64,000 bases of DNA, from assembly GCA_947683425.1 (NCBI GenBank), contig CANTUQ010000031.1, positions 9,422,501-9,486,500 on the forward strand. Reading direction: 5' to 3'. Below the pieces are notes generated by a model, which worked only from the letters and a program-made list of their open reading frames with translations, did not search any database and was not told the DNA's origin. The DNA is from Excoecaria cochinchinensis. Taxonomy: Eukaryota; Streptophyta; Magnoliopsida; Malpighiales; Euphorbiaceae. Below, in pieces: positions 11,549 through 22,777 of this stretch (position 1 is its first letter; each line of letters begins with the position of its first letter). A program made the position numbers and the translations under genes.

Positions 11549-12155
11549 CCAAGACCTCTCAGGGGGCACATAATCAAATCCAAGACCTCTCAGGGGGCAG
11601 TTCTAAACCCAAGACCTCTCAGGGGGCAGATCTCATCCCAAGACCTCTCAGGGGGCACATAATCAAATCCAAGACCTCTCAGGGGGCACATAATCAAATC
11701 CAAGACCTCTCAGGGGGCAGATCTCATCCAAGACCTCTCAGGGGGCAGATAATCAACCCAAGACCTCTCAGGGGGCAGTTCTCAACCCAAGACCTCTCAG
11801 GGGGCACAATCATCCCAAGACCTCTCAGGGGGCAGATCTCAACCAAAGACCTCTCAGGGGGCAGATCTCATCCCAAGACCTCTCAGGGGGCAGATCTCAT
11901 CCCAAGACCTCTCAGGGGGCACATAATCAAATCCAAGACCTCTCAGGGGGCAGATCTCATCCAAGACCTCTCAGGGGGCAGATAATCAACCCAAGACCTC
12001 TCAGAGGGCAGATCTCAACCAAAGACCTCTCAGGGGGCAGATAATCAACCCAAGACCTCTCAGGGGGCAGTTCTCAACCCAAGACCTCTCAGGGGGCAGA
12101 TAATCAACCCAAGACCTCTCAGGGGGCAGATCTCAACCAAAGACCTCTCAGGGGG
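11549..12155 (+). repeat. Tandem array, about 21 units, near 3' end of T1
   Basis: Each unit has a fixed core AGACCTCTCAGGGGGCA and a short variable linker of three main types (cataatcaaatcca, gatctcatccca, gttctcaaccca), giving a period of about 26-31 bases. I count 21 cores; one has a single change (cagaggg). Tandem repeats before the polypurine tract are typical of Tat/Ogre elements. The 171-residue open frame over it is not a gene. Confidence 0.9.
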
Positions 12156-12349
12156 CGCCACTCAACAGAACGGCTAGCACGATAACGGCACTACCACTCT
12201 ATGGAGGGTTAGCACGATCACGGCACTGCCGCTTCTACAATCACAACAACAGCACTCGATTCAAGAAGACAGCCGCCTCAGGTAGGTGTCTTTGCATCTC
12301 TCTCTCTCCTTTGAATTTTGGCTCACCTAGGTGTCTACCACTAGTTTTT

Positions 12350-12366
12350 CCAAAATTGGGGGCAAC
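12350..12366 (+). promoter_or_regulatory. Polypurine tract of T1
   Basis: The run CCAAAATTGGGGGCAAC lies directly before the 3' LTR start. The same sequence precedes the T4 LTR on the minus strand at 53498-53516. It primes plus-strand DNA synthesis. Confidence 0.75.
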
Positions 12367-13477
12367 TGTAGACACCGGGTCCTGAGTCCGGCATAAAATG
12401 AAAATGGTGATTTTTGATCCTTGATTATTCCCTCCAAAAAAAATTTAAATATAAATATGTGTGTGTGAAATTAGGTAACTAATTAGTTAATGTTGTTAGT
12501 TATTTGAGTAATTAATATTATTATGTGATTAAAGTGCATGTATAATTAAAGTTTAAAGTGTATAATTAATTAGATAAATATATATACATATGTGATAATT
12601 TAAATGGATTAAATGTTTAATTAATAAGATAAATTATATATTAAGTTGATTAATTATATTAATGTGTAATGTTTAATTAATATGTAATGTTTAAATTAAT
12701 TAATGTGTGTGTTATTTGAATTAAGTTAAATTAATTAAAATTAAGAAAAGAAGAAAAGGAGGGAGTTATGGAGGAAATTACCATGTGCACCCTTAGCCCT
12801 AATTTGAGGGCATAAATAGAAAATGATGAGCAAATTGAAAGGGGGCTCGGCAGATCAAGAAAGAGAGAGCAAAAGAAAAAGAAAGGAAAAAGAAAAGAAA
12901 AAGGAGAGCAAGAAGAGCTGAGCACAGGGCCGGCCAAAGAAAGAAAAGCAGAAAGAAAAGAGAGAGTGAAAGAGTGAGTGAGTGAAAGAAATAGAAAAGG
13001 AAAAGAGGAAATAAAAGAGAAGGGAACAGAGGAGAGGGAGTAGCAGACCCAGGCCAACGGAGACCAGAAGCGCCGGAGAGAAGAAGAAAAGAAGAAAAAA
13101 GGAGAGGAGGAGGCGTTGCCTCCGCCGGCCAGCCACGACCGCCGATCGCCGCACGTGCCCCACCGGAAGAACCACCACATCCGGGCGCACCCAGTCGTAG
13201 CCGCCGTTTCCCCATCGGACTCCGGCAGCCGGCGCGTGAGGGAGAAGAACCCGGACCGTTGCAGCGCATTTTCCGGCGACGGTGGACCTCCGATCGGCGC
13301 GTGGACACCGCCGGTGCGACCCTGTGACGACGATCTACACTCCGGTGGTGGAGGTGACGGCCACCCTTGCTCCGGCGACACTCCGGCGACTGTAAGCCCC
13401 TATTTTCCTTATATTTTATATTATTTTATTTATATATATATATATATTTATTTATTTACTTATTTACTTAATTTCTG

Positions 13478-13508
<31 letters not shown>

Positions 13509-14448
13509 CATTGAGTTCTATGGTTATTTAATTTTATTGATTTGTGATTGTTATTTAATTTTATGTATTATTATTATTATCATTATTGATTATTGTTAGA
13601 ATTTAGTTATTTATTTATGCAATTATTTATGTATTCATTTATTTATTTATTTAGAAATATGTAATTATTATTTTATATTATTTTATTTATCTGTGGTATG
13701 TAATAATAAAATGATTTTCGACCGCTTTTAAAAAGAATCACCACACAAATGTTTTCTACTAAATAGAATGTTTGCTAAATAAAACTTGGACCAATGTCCT
13801 ATTTTTACCCAATAAAACCATCACATAAAAATCATTTTCCATAATGAACACATGCGGGGACCAAAGTCCTCAAAATAAATGAATAACCCGTTTTATGCAT
13901 GTATAGCACACTTACAAACGAGGGTTGTATTCTGCCCTTAATATTATTGTAAATTTATTTCATACTTTAATGCTATTTTATTTTATGCTCTTAAATGGAT
14001 GAATGCGCCTTAATTTAAATTGCATCGTGTGGAGAGAGAGCGAATCAATGATAATTAAAATTTAATCATAAAATAATCGAGGTAGAAATAGATGAGAAAT
14101 CCCGGACCCAGCTCTGGTCTTTGGGCTCAAGAGGTTAGAGGTCATCCGTCAAGATACTTCTTGAGTCACGAGGCTTTAGCGCTAATCCTAGGCTCCTTAG
14201 GGTGAGGAGTTCACCTTCCATGATCCCTCTGGCTGGCCCAAAATGGATACCAAGCGCAGTCTTAGGCTCTCCGAGGCGAGAGAAACTTTCCCAATGTTCT
14301 ATTGGGTGGCGACTCCATGAAACCTCCTTGTTGCCCAACATAGACACACTTGCGATTTATTGCAAGCTGTCAACGGACCCACAATTGCCCGATCGCCCTC
14401 GAGCGGGCGGTCAGGATGGGCGGCCGCGGGGATCCGGCGCGCGTCACA
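12367..14448 (+). repeat. 3' LTR of T1
   Basis: Nearly the same as 3773-5844, with scattered substitutions, small changes in TA and ATT runs, and a changed TATA box (CATAAATA, 12811). The donor-like site reads CGACT|GTAAGC at 13392. It is followed by the CTGAG TSD and the resumed T2 LTR. Confidence 0.92.
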
Positions 14449-14453
14449 CTGAG

Positions 14454-16669
14454 GTTTGCGACTCAATCATCCTTCATCTTTCATTTTTCGTTAACGAAAA
14501 TCGCGTTTAAAGTTTTTATTAGTTTCTGTTTTCATTTTTTAACAAAAGCAAAGAGGAGAATCAGAAACCTTTCATCTGCAGATCAAAGATCAACATCTAA
14601 GGGTAAATACTGAATAGCCATCTCTGTTTTCCTTTTTCTCTCTTTCTTTTTACTTCTTTTCTTTGTTTCATCGAGTCAGTTACTTCTGTTCATTGTATAT
14701 ATTGTATACATCGTACATATTTCTCGTTCAATTTTATTATCATGTTAATCGTATTTCTATTATTATTATGAATATATAAGCATATTTGTAGCCTTGTTGC
14801 ACATGTTTGGTTTGCATGATATTGTGTTTGTTCATCTTTTGTTAGTGCTCTATTCATCCTTGTGTTTTATGCTGCCCGTGTCTTTGTTCTCGTCCGAGTC
14901 GTGACCCTACCGTTCGAGTCGTGATCTTGTTTGTTGAGATTGTACCCTCCCGATCGGATCATATTATTGGTTCCCCGATCGAACGGTGTCTTGGATTTTT
15001 ACCCACTTAGTCGCGTCGGATGACACCCTCTATTTCCCGATCGGAGTGCACAAATCATGCAGTGAGTGCACGAATCGTGCACGCATTGCATGAAATGCAC
15101 GACTCGTGCAATGCATGCACGAATCGTGCACGCAATGCACGACTCGTGCAATGCATGCACGAATCGTGCACGCAATGCACGACTCGTGCAATGCATGCAC
15201 GAATCGTGCACGCAATGCACTACTCGTGCAATGCATGCACGAGTCATGCATGTCTGATCCCTTCCCCCTTCAGTTCTTTTGTTTTTATGTCTTATCCGAT
15301 CGTCCTTCTCTCTTGTTCTATCCATTATTCGATCCTCTTTTTTTCTCTTATTTTACCTGTCCGAACGTAAATGCATGAATATTAATTCGTCCTATTTTCC
15401 TTGTATATTGTTGTCTCAATTCGCTTGGTTATTCTCAGTTTTTGCTTGATTAATCTCTATTAATAATTGTTAATGTTATTGTTGGTTGTTGATTCATTTG
15501 TATATTTGTATGCTGTTTTTCTTTGATTAGTGTAATTAGCATGAATTTAATTTAATTTGCTTTGTCTTTATTTATTTCTACTTACTTAATTGTTTATATT
15601 TAATTAGTTTAATTGATTATTATTTGATTGATCTATTAATCGTCTTAATTAATTATTCAATTAATTTATTTATTACATTAATTATTAAATTTACTTTACT
15701 AACATTTTATTCATTTTTGTTTTGTTGTCTCAAAAATTATTTATTTTCGCGAGTTATATTCGTACTTGGGTAAGAGGATCGGAGAATTAAAGGCCATCCA
15801 ATTTAGAGTTTGCATTTTAATTGCTGTAGTTTTTTTTTATTATATTATATTTATCTTGTATGTAAAAATGTATTTTATTAATTATCCGTATTATAGAAAG
15901 TCATGTTTTTTTTTAATAATTAATAACTTGGTTTTCCTAATAAAAGGGACCAATGTCCTATTTTAACCAACAAAATCTCACTTGCAAATAGAGAGCTAGT
16001 TTTCATAAAATGGGATCACTCATCCCAGTTTTCTCAATCAATGCCTAAAATAGTTCTCTAATTTTTAAGTTAATGAAAAAGGAACCAATGTTCCTAAAAA
16101 TAATAAATGACCTGATTTATGTATGATTCATTTTAATTACTTTTATGCATTTTAATTCTTTTCTTTTTTGGGCCCTTGTAATTAATCTTGGGGCAAGTTT
16201 TATTTGTTTATGTTTTTTTTTTATTTTGGGGGATTGTTCTGTCCCAATTTTCATTTTTAATTTATTTATTTACTTATTTATTTATTTATCGCTTTCCAAT
16301 GTGCTTGCAATGCGCTTTTATTTCAATGCATAATCATGTGGGACGAGAGAGGGAATTTTAGTTCCTTAAAAACTCATTTATAAATTAACTTAAGTCATTA
16401 ATAAGAGTGAACCTCTGAAAACTATCTCTGGTTTAGACCAATAGAGGTTAGAGACCTTTCCTAAGTTCTCGTAAATTGGGTGGCGACTCCAAAAGACCTT
16501 AAAGGTGCCTAAAGGTGTCGTGAGGCTAGATGATCCTTTCGAATGTTCTATTGGGAAGGAGGCATCCAAAATGACTCATGATGCCCAAGATAAAAAAGAC
16601 ATGAACCAAACCCTCAAGCCATAAAAGCGGGTTCAACGAGAGCCTTTGCCAGGTTCGGCGCGCGTCATA
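14454..16669 (+). mobile_element. 5' LTR of T2, right part
   Basis: Continuation of 3210-3772 after removal of T1 and one TSD copy. It contains a splice-donor-like AAGG|GTAAAT (14603), a second palindrome island, the shared 'gggaccaatgtcctatttt' block (about 15947) and 'ggtggcgactcc' (about 16479). It ends GCGCGCGTCATA, where the normal end is CACA. Confidence 0.85.
15041..15255 (+). repeat. Palindrome island downstream of TATA, T2 LTR
   Basis: Alternating perfect palindromes TGCACGACTCGTGCA (first at 15096-15110) and GCACGAATCGTGC, joined by ATGCAT, repeat about every 40 bases. The block is bounded by ordinary AT-rich LTR sequence. Several overlapping open frames on both strands are artefacts. 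Confidence 0.8.
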
Positions 16670-16670
16670 G

Positions 16671-16687
16671 TGGCGACTCCACTGGGG
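16671..16687 (+). promoter_or_regulatory. Primer binding site of T2, tRNA-Arg type
   Basis: TGGCGACTCCACTGGGG, identical to the T1 site and one base after the LTR end. It shows that 14454-16669 is the end of a 5' LTR and that the sequence to the right is internal. Confidence 0.85.
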
Positions 16688-17463
16688 ACGATCGAAACTT
16701 TGCTTCGAAAGTGACTTAAGTTAAAATTATAATTAAGTTATTAAGAATCAAAAATTCCATTTCTAATCGAAATTGCATTGCATCCACTAGGGCCTTAGAA
16801 TTATGTTAGTTGGTCCCCTATCTACCCCGGTGCATTCCTAAAACACGATCCTACTTTCACTCATTCTAGGGAAGTGCTCAGGATAATCACCAGCCCAAGC
16901 CTCGTACCATCAAATGGTATATTAAATGGAGACCTGATTGATCACTATGCTCGTATTGAGCTAGACCCATTGGCAGGGACCATGCTTGGGTAGCCCTAAA
17001 ATAACACCACCTTTGTCCAAAACTCATATAATGGCAATAGATACTTCTATTAGGTGAAATGTACCATAATAACATGCTTGCTATTTGGGCCGTCATATAT
17101 TGAACAAAATCAATCAAATTAAATGGTCTTCGTCAACGGCTTTCATGCCTCGGTGGGTCCATCTTAATTTAGTTGAACTGTTTAAATACATAATGGCCAA
17201 ACATCCATATGAATGTACATTAGGCAAGAGATGTTATGCTGTCGATTTTTACTATGCACCATGCGTGTCCAATGGGTTCCATGTTAACCCTTAGATAAAG
17301 CTCACCTAGGAAGGAGACCGCATGACCTCGTGTGTGGGAGAAATAAGGTTGGAAGGATCTATCTGCTTGTATGTGGTTGTGGATGCTGCACAGCATGCTC
17401 GTGCATCACATATTATTCATGCATGTTGAAAAAATAAAATAAACAAATATATATATGAATAAT
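16688..17463 (+). other. Non-coding leader of T2, left part
   Basis: Conserved with the other Tat leaders ('cagcccaagcctcgtacc', 'catgcttgggtagccc', 'ggttggaaggatc'). It is interrupted at 17463 by C1 and resumes at 25858. Confidence 0.75.
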
Positions 17464-18089
17464 TGTAACACCCCAAATCGGGCCTAGTCGGAATCGGAAA
17501 GCTAAGTCAGTTAAGTGAAGGGTATTTCGGTAATTTGTGCTTGAGAAAGTTTGGTTAATTAGGACTAAAGTGCAAAGAAAATAATTAATTAATAAGATGT
17601 TAAGTGAGAAATCATCTAGTGGATCATGTGTATGGTATGTAGGAAGTGATTGGATAAGATTGTGACACTTGGGTTTGTAGGATGATGACAAGTGGTTTAT
17701 AAGGAATTGTTAGAGTGTGCTTGAAGTGTATAGAAGTAGGATGTAAGTGGGTTAAGAAATGATATGGTGTGAGTGGTGTTTGGTGTATTGAAGATATTTA
17801 TTTAAGAATTATTTGTGTGTGTTTATTGTATGGTGCATGTAGGAGTAAGTCAAAGTGGGATTGAAGATTATGACATGTGGACCTATAGGAAGTGGACAAG
17901 TGGCATTGGGTAGGTGTACATTTAATGTGAAAGAAAGATTAAGTGTTAGGGAAAAAGAGTTCCCGTTTTTGCTCTCTCATTCTCCCTATTCTCCATTTCT
18001 TTTCCTTTTCTTCCCTTTCTTTGTTCAATCTTTTGGTTTTGAATAAATTGGAAGTGATTTAGTGGAGCTTGGGAAGTAAGATTGTTAAG

Positions 18090-18295
18090 GTAAGTTGGGG
18101 TTTTAGGGTTCCTACGGTTGGGTTCTCCTTTCTCTCTTTTTATTTATTTTGATTTTGTGTGAGTTAGGGTTTTGAATTAAAAGTAATTTCTGGATTTTTG
18201 GTTTGTGTAAGTTGGTGGTAACAAGAGGAAGCTCAAGGGCAAGGAAAAGATTGTAGATAAAAGCTAGAGAGTGACTTTGGATCTTTGATTTCCAG
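18090..18295 (+). other. Predicted intron inside the C1 LTR
   Basis: Donor TTAAG|GTAAGTTGG at 18090 and acceptor GATTTCCAG|GTTTGG ending 18295, length 206. The 3' LTR repeats it. Two other chromovirus LTR families keep the pair at the same place: 31301-31486 (186 bases) and minus strand 50185-49997 (189 bases). It follows the CT-rich leader, as in plant 5' UTR introns. Splicing is inferred. Confidence 0.5.
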
Positions 18296-19397
18296 GTTTG
18301 GGAAATTTTATTTAATATATATGAATTTTTGTTTATATATTCATGTATGATATAAGTTTCTTGATTGTGCGGTTGATGATAGATGATGATGGTAGTGAGT
18401 GTTGGTAAATTGCTCAATTGTGCATGTGAGTAGGTTTTTGGGTGAAACTGGGTTGGAATGCATTTGACCTCTCTTCAGTAATTAGGCTTTATTGTGAGTT
18501 TTAGAACTCCAAATCATGCGATTCTTGAACCATTAGCACCATGGATTCCATTACTTTAAAAGTCTTAGAAATAGCCTCGGGCCAATTCTTGCTTTAAGAC
18601 CCTGAATTTTGGATAACACCGTAGGGTTTCTTTTTGTATTGGGTTGTTTGACCAGTATAGGTTGTGGAGTTCATATCTCGAGTTATAGAGGTCCAATTGA
18701 CCTAAAACTTGTTCCATTTGAAAGTTAAGACGTAGATAAACATTTGTTAAGAAGAACACTTTTCCTAAAAATGAGGTTTATAGGTCGGTTTTCACGATGC
18801 TAGTTAGTAGTAAAAAGCAGTCTGTTAAGGTTGCTGAGGCGAGCCTCTGTCGCGAGCGCGACAAGGGTCGCGACCTCGCGATAGAAAAGTATGTTTTGAG
18901 CCTTTTCTTCTCTATTTTTGAGTCTAGGATTGACCCGGATCAATCCCGTGCCATTCCCATCAGTTATTATGCATGTTTAGGGTAATGAAATGGCTATATA
19001 AGTAATTATCGTCGGGAAAAATTTAGGAGTATGCTTAAGATTGATGATTTAACTAGCAATCAATAATAGATATAACTCCATGAAGGTTGTTTATTGATGA
19101 GTGCTATTATGTGATGGTCTCATGAGTAACCTTAACATGATGTACCATATGTATGAATGCAGTTAATGTGGGTGCGATTGAAATGATTGACGAATAATGT
19201 TGTTATTATAGATTGTGTATATGGATATTGATAATGGCATGTTTTACTGAAATACTTGATACGAATGTTGGATTTATGTTGTCAATGATGTGTGACTGGC
19301 TGGAGATGAGGTAAGAGACCTTTGGATATGTTTCGTGTGTTGTGGGTGAGTTTGAGGAAGGAAAGATCTTGCAAAATTCTGCAGATTTTCGGAATCA

Positions 19398-19748
19398 TGA
19401 CTCTGTCGCGATCGCGACACTGTCGCGAGCGCGACAGAGACCGGTGATTTTGATGCTGTGCTGTCACGAGCACGCGACGCTGTCGCGAGCCCGCGATAGC
19501 AATAGCTTGTCTTCTCTCTGTCGCGAGCGCGACAACCGTCGCGATCGCGACAGAGCACATTGTTGGCCTGTGCTATCACGAGCATGCGACTTGTCGCGAC
19601 CCCGCGATAGCAATACTTGCCCTCTGTCGCGACCGCGACAATATCGCGAGCGCGACAGAGCCGGGCCCTTCTCTCCTTCCCGCGATCGCGAAGTCCGTCG
19701 CGCGCGCGCAACGAAGAGACTATAGTCTCTGTCGCGAGCGCGACAGAT
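19398..19748 (+). repeat. CpG-rich palindrome island in C1 5' LTR
   Basis: Repeated 16-bp inverted repeats TGTCGCGANCGCGACA with centre AT, AG or AC, plus variants such as CACGAGCATGCGAC. Flanks are also mirrored (CTCTG...CAGAG). Two diverged units occur earlier at 18838-18880. Overlapping open frames across the block are artefacts. Confidence 0.85.
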
Positions 19749-20865
19749 GTGTTGTGTTGAATGAGTTTTCTTTGGTGATTCCAATGTTTGAATTCCGAAG
19801 TTGTGATGCCTTTAGGTTTATTCTTTGACTATTTTATGAAGTATGTTAATATAATTGAATGTATTATGTATATTTATACTTATGATCTTTTCTAAGATTA
19901 TCATGTTATGTTCAAAGTGTAAATTGCATGATGCATGTTTGACTTTATGAACTTATTCATATGTCTCAACTATTGCTGATTATGTACAATGATATAAAGT
20001 ATGTGATTTGAAATATGATTTGTATTATGCATGACCTGCGAGAGTCAGTCTAGTGGATAGTTAGGCATGCCTAATAGAGTCTACGTATTTGTAGCTGCAG
20101 CGCCCTTTGAACGATTTGGACCCTGATCAGGTCCCCGAATGGTTCCTCGCGAACCCCTATTATGTGTATGTGTATGGATCTTGTTTAAGGTCCTGTTCAA
20201 TGAAATGTTGCCTTTCGACTTGTACCTGTATGGTACATTATATTATATGTTCCCTCTGAGGTTTACCCGATCAGAGATCGGGCTATATGTTCCCTCATGA
20301 GGTCTCCCCCTCAGTACTCGTTATCCACTATTGTGAGTGAGCAGGTGTATGATTTGTTATGTTGTGTATATAAGCATGTGGTTCTGATCAGTTATGATTA
20401 TAGATATGTGAATTGATAAGTGCAGATTTATTGGCTCTCTGAAACACCGTGATTGGAATGCAATATCATATAGTTGTTTATGTCAAAGATTAATGTTGCG
20501 CAACGGAAGTGTGATGGTATTGTGATTATGTAACTATGTATGATGTACTTTCAAAAGCTTGATTCTCCAACGTGTTCGGTAAATGTATGCAAATGAGGAC
20601 CTGTACTGGTATAACGATACAAGTATTGGCATATAGGTGTATTAATACTGACCTGTAATGTATAGGTAGGCGCTTGCATGTGAAGTTATATGTAGTTATG
20701 CATGAATATACTTACATTTTGTATGATGATGTTGACTTGGTTTGTGTAGCACATAAGGATATGAATATGACAAGAAACAATTGAATGCACAGCTATTATA
20801 TGTAAGCATATATATATTTCTCGGTAAGAACTATGTGTGTATGAGATTTGCATGTGTTATGCCTC

Positions 20866-20952
20866 GACGACCATTGTGAATGGCCGTCCATATTATTATG
20901 TTTGTTTTCCCCACTAAGCGTTATCGCTTAGCACGGGCTCTTTTCCCCGTGC
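20866..20952 (+). promoter_or_regulatory. Conserved triple hairpin near LTR 3' part
   Basis: Three adjacent stems: GACGACCATT/AATGGCCGTC (with a small mismatch), CTAAGCG-ttat-CGCTTAG, and GCACGG...CCGTGC. The block recurs at 25388-25474, 34356-34439 and reversed at 48815-48896, in LTRs otherwise quite diverged. It may form an RNA structure near the end of the R region. The role is unknown. Confidence 0.6.
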
Positions 20953-21335
20953 AGGTGGCAGGTTTTCTTTTGTTCGAGTCGCGCATCTGCAGAGTCGGCC
21001 ACATAGAAGCTAGAAGTTTTGTATCTTGTTCAGCTTTTGTAATTTAGAATTTTTGTATATCTGTGTTATATGTATAAGTAATAATATGTAAAGAGAGCGA
21101 TGTAATATTTCAGACTCCTATTGTATGATTGTAAAATTGTAGATGTGTATGTTTTCGTTTAAAATATGCGCGTTTATGAATATGTATGTTCAGATTTTTG
21201 CTCCTTAAAAGTTTTAATTCTTTCATAATTATATACGCTTTGTATCGTTTCTGTTCGGTAACACACCTACTCGTACGACTTCCTACTCCCTTGCGGATGG
21301 GTTCGCCTACGTATGAGTTGGGGTGTTACATTTAG

Positions 21336-21347
21336 TGGTATCAGAGC
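21336..21347 (+). promoter_or_regulatory. Primer binding site, initiator tRNA-Met type
   Basis: TGGTATCAGAGC is the complement of the 3' end of plant initiator tRNA-Met. It lies five bases after the LTR end, as in many chromoviruses. Confidence 0.9.
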
Positions 21348-21487
21348 ACAAGATTCTGGTTGCCTTATTTGTTTGAGTATTGGGTCTTTGTATGTTACTT
21401 GTTATGTGTCGAGTCTTTGTTTGAGAGTCAGTTTTGTGTCATGGCCTAATGCAGATGTGTTTTGTCCTGTGTGTGTTTAATGGTTAG

Positions 21488-22006
21488 ATGGAGTCTTACC
21501 CTAGTAAGAAGGTGGGCGAGACGACAGATAGTGTGAATCCAGTTAGTGTTGATCAGAGTGTTTCCGAGCATCATCTGGCTAGGTATTCTGGTTTTGTTTC
21601 TGACGATAGGGCTCTAGTGCGAGGGTTGATTCAGATTTTGGATAGATTAGCTACCCCTCGCGTTCCTCAGGATTTTGTTCTGGAGAGACCTCAGAAAAGA
21701 AAAGTTTCAGGCAGTGAAGGGTCGGCAGGGAAAAGAATTCGAGAAATTCCGGTATGCCAATTCTGTCAGAAGCAACATTGGGGTCCTTGTCGGAAACTCA
21801 CTGGAGCTTGTTTCCGATGTGGTAGCAAAGCCCATCAGCTTGCCAATTGTCCGAAGTCAAGGGAGAATCTAGCTAGGCAAGCTAGGAAGGATATGGAGGA
21901 ATTGCTTAGAACCACTCGTGGGCCAACAAGGTTTATTGAGCACCGTAGTGTAGTGACAGAGCCTGTAGAACCTTCTGGTAAGTTTTATTTTGAGGTGTTC
22001 GAGTAA
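21488..22006 (+). CDS. Short gag-like protein of C1 with zinc knuckles
   Basis: An uninterrupted 172-residue frame. The first 60 residues are polar. Residues about 89-100 are CQFCQKQHWGPC. A retroviral CCHC knuckle, CFRCGSKAHQLANC, follows at about 107-120. The helical gag core expected between N-terminus and knuckle is missing, and no protease or pol follows. The stop is followed by 770 non-coding bases up to the polypurine tract. A nucleic-acid-binding role is known for this knuckle type. Whether this short form is made or used is not known. The open frame in a gutted element may be retained or may just be young. Confidence 0.65.
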   Translation: MESYPSKKVGETTDSVNPVSVDQSVSEHHLARYSGFVSDDRALVRGLIQILDRLATPRVPQDFVLERPQKRKVSGSEGSAGKRIREIPVCQFCQKQHWGPCRKLTGACFRCGSKAHQLANCPKSRENLARQARKDMEELLRTTRGPTRFIEHRSVVTEPVEPSGKFYFEVFE

Positions 22007-22762
22007 ATTGTTTAGTAATCTGAGGTAGAAGGGTATTTGGATTCCATAAGGTTTTGGTAGTACTCTATATACCTGTCAGCTATCTCCAGAAAAGTATTTG
22101 AATAAAAGCATATTACATCATGGGGATGGGACTAAATGCATCATTACAGCATTACTTGCATTTCCTCAGCATCATTCTGCATACATGAGCCATCACATTT
22201 TCATTGCATCATCATCCCTTTGACCATACATGAAAAACATTTGTATATGTGTTTTGATTGAGAGAAAGCTGACAGGGTGTACGTGTACTATTTTCTATTA
22301 GGAACAAGAGTAGTAGTGATAAGTATAAGCAAGTAAGTGGATAGAATTGCCAACTTCTGTATAAGATGATTAAATAATAAGTACTGTAAGATTTATGTGA
22401 TAGTTTAAAAAGTGAAAATCAAATTGTGACTAGTGATACCAGTAATCTAGGAGGAAATGTTATAGTCATTTTGATCAAGGAAAGAGTATAGTGAATGTGT
22501 GAACGATTCTGTATTTAAAAGACGAGAGGTGTTATGAGGAAGGAGTTAAGTGAAAAGATTGACATGATAGAGATAGAATGCAAACGATCTGTAACTCAAA
22601 AAAATTATGGAGATGTTTATTTAGTGAGAAGGATTTCTACTATATGTCCTGATACTAGTAAAAATGACTTGAATATTATAATGTTAGTGTGTGAATGTTA
22701 GTAATAAAGATTTTGAAATTCAGAAAATCAGATATAAGTGAATTTCGAGGACGAAATTCTTT
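22007..22762 (+). other. Non-coding 3' internal region of C1
   Basis: No protease, RT, RNase H, integrase or chromodomain residues are recognisable. It contains unique-looking AT-rich sequence and ends in the stretch 'gaatttcgaggacgaaattc' that is typical just before chromovirus polypurine tracts. Confidence 0.6.
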
Positions 22763-22777
22763 TAAGGAGGGTAGATT
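22763..22777 (+). promoter_or_regulatory. Polypurine tract of C1
   Basis: TTAAGGAGGGTAGAT directly precedes the 3' LTR start TGTAACACCCC. Confidence 0.75.

Larger units (their letters stand above)
3773..14448 (+). mobile_element. Complete non-autonomous Tat/Ogre-type retrotransposon T1
   Basis: Two near-identical LTRs (3773-5844 and 12367-14448) bound a 6.5-kb internal region and are flanked by the direct repeat CTGAG at 3768-3772 and 14449-14453. The primer binding site fits tRNA-Arg. The internal region keeps the leader, a gag scrap, the pre-RT stub, a hairpin array and a 3' tandem repeat. It has no protease, RT, RNase H or integrase. It must have been mobilised in trans. It carries a nested reverse solo LTR at 9255-11453. 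The near-identity of its LTRs points to recent insertion. Confidence 0.92.
17464..21330 (+). repeat. 5' LTR of C1 (3867 bp)
   Basis: Contains a CT-rich presumed transcript start near 17970, a short intron-like segment (18090-18295), a palindrome island (19398-19748, with a smaller one at 18838-18880) and a triple-hairpin block (20866-20952). The 3' LTR is about 790 bases shorter because most of the island is deleted there. Confidence 0.9.

Noticed and set aside
11470..11985. 171-residue open frame
   Set aside because: It is the tandem array read through; the protein is only a repeat of the 17-base core in shifting frames, with no homologue recognised.
11549..12155. CRISPR-like repeat-spacer pattern
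   Set aside because: Linkers are only about 10-14 bases, fall into three recurring types, and lie inside a plant retrotransposon; no cas genes.
14999..15378. Five overlapping open frames on both strands
   Set aside because: They all cover the palindrome island; the periodic Cys/His residues come from the GCAC/TGCA words and not from zinc fingers.
19274..19784. Arg/Asp-rich open frames on both strands
   Set aside because: Product of TCGCGA repeats lacking stop codons; no conservation in the 3' LTR, where the region is deleted.
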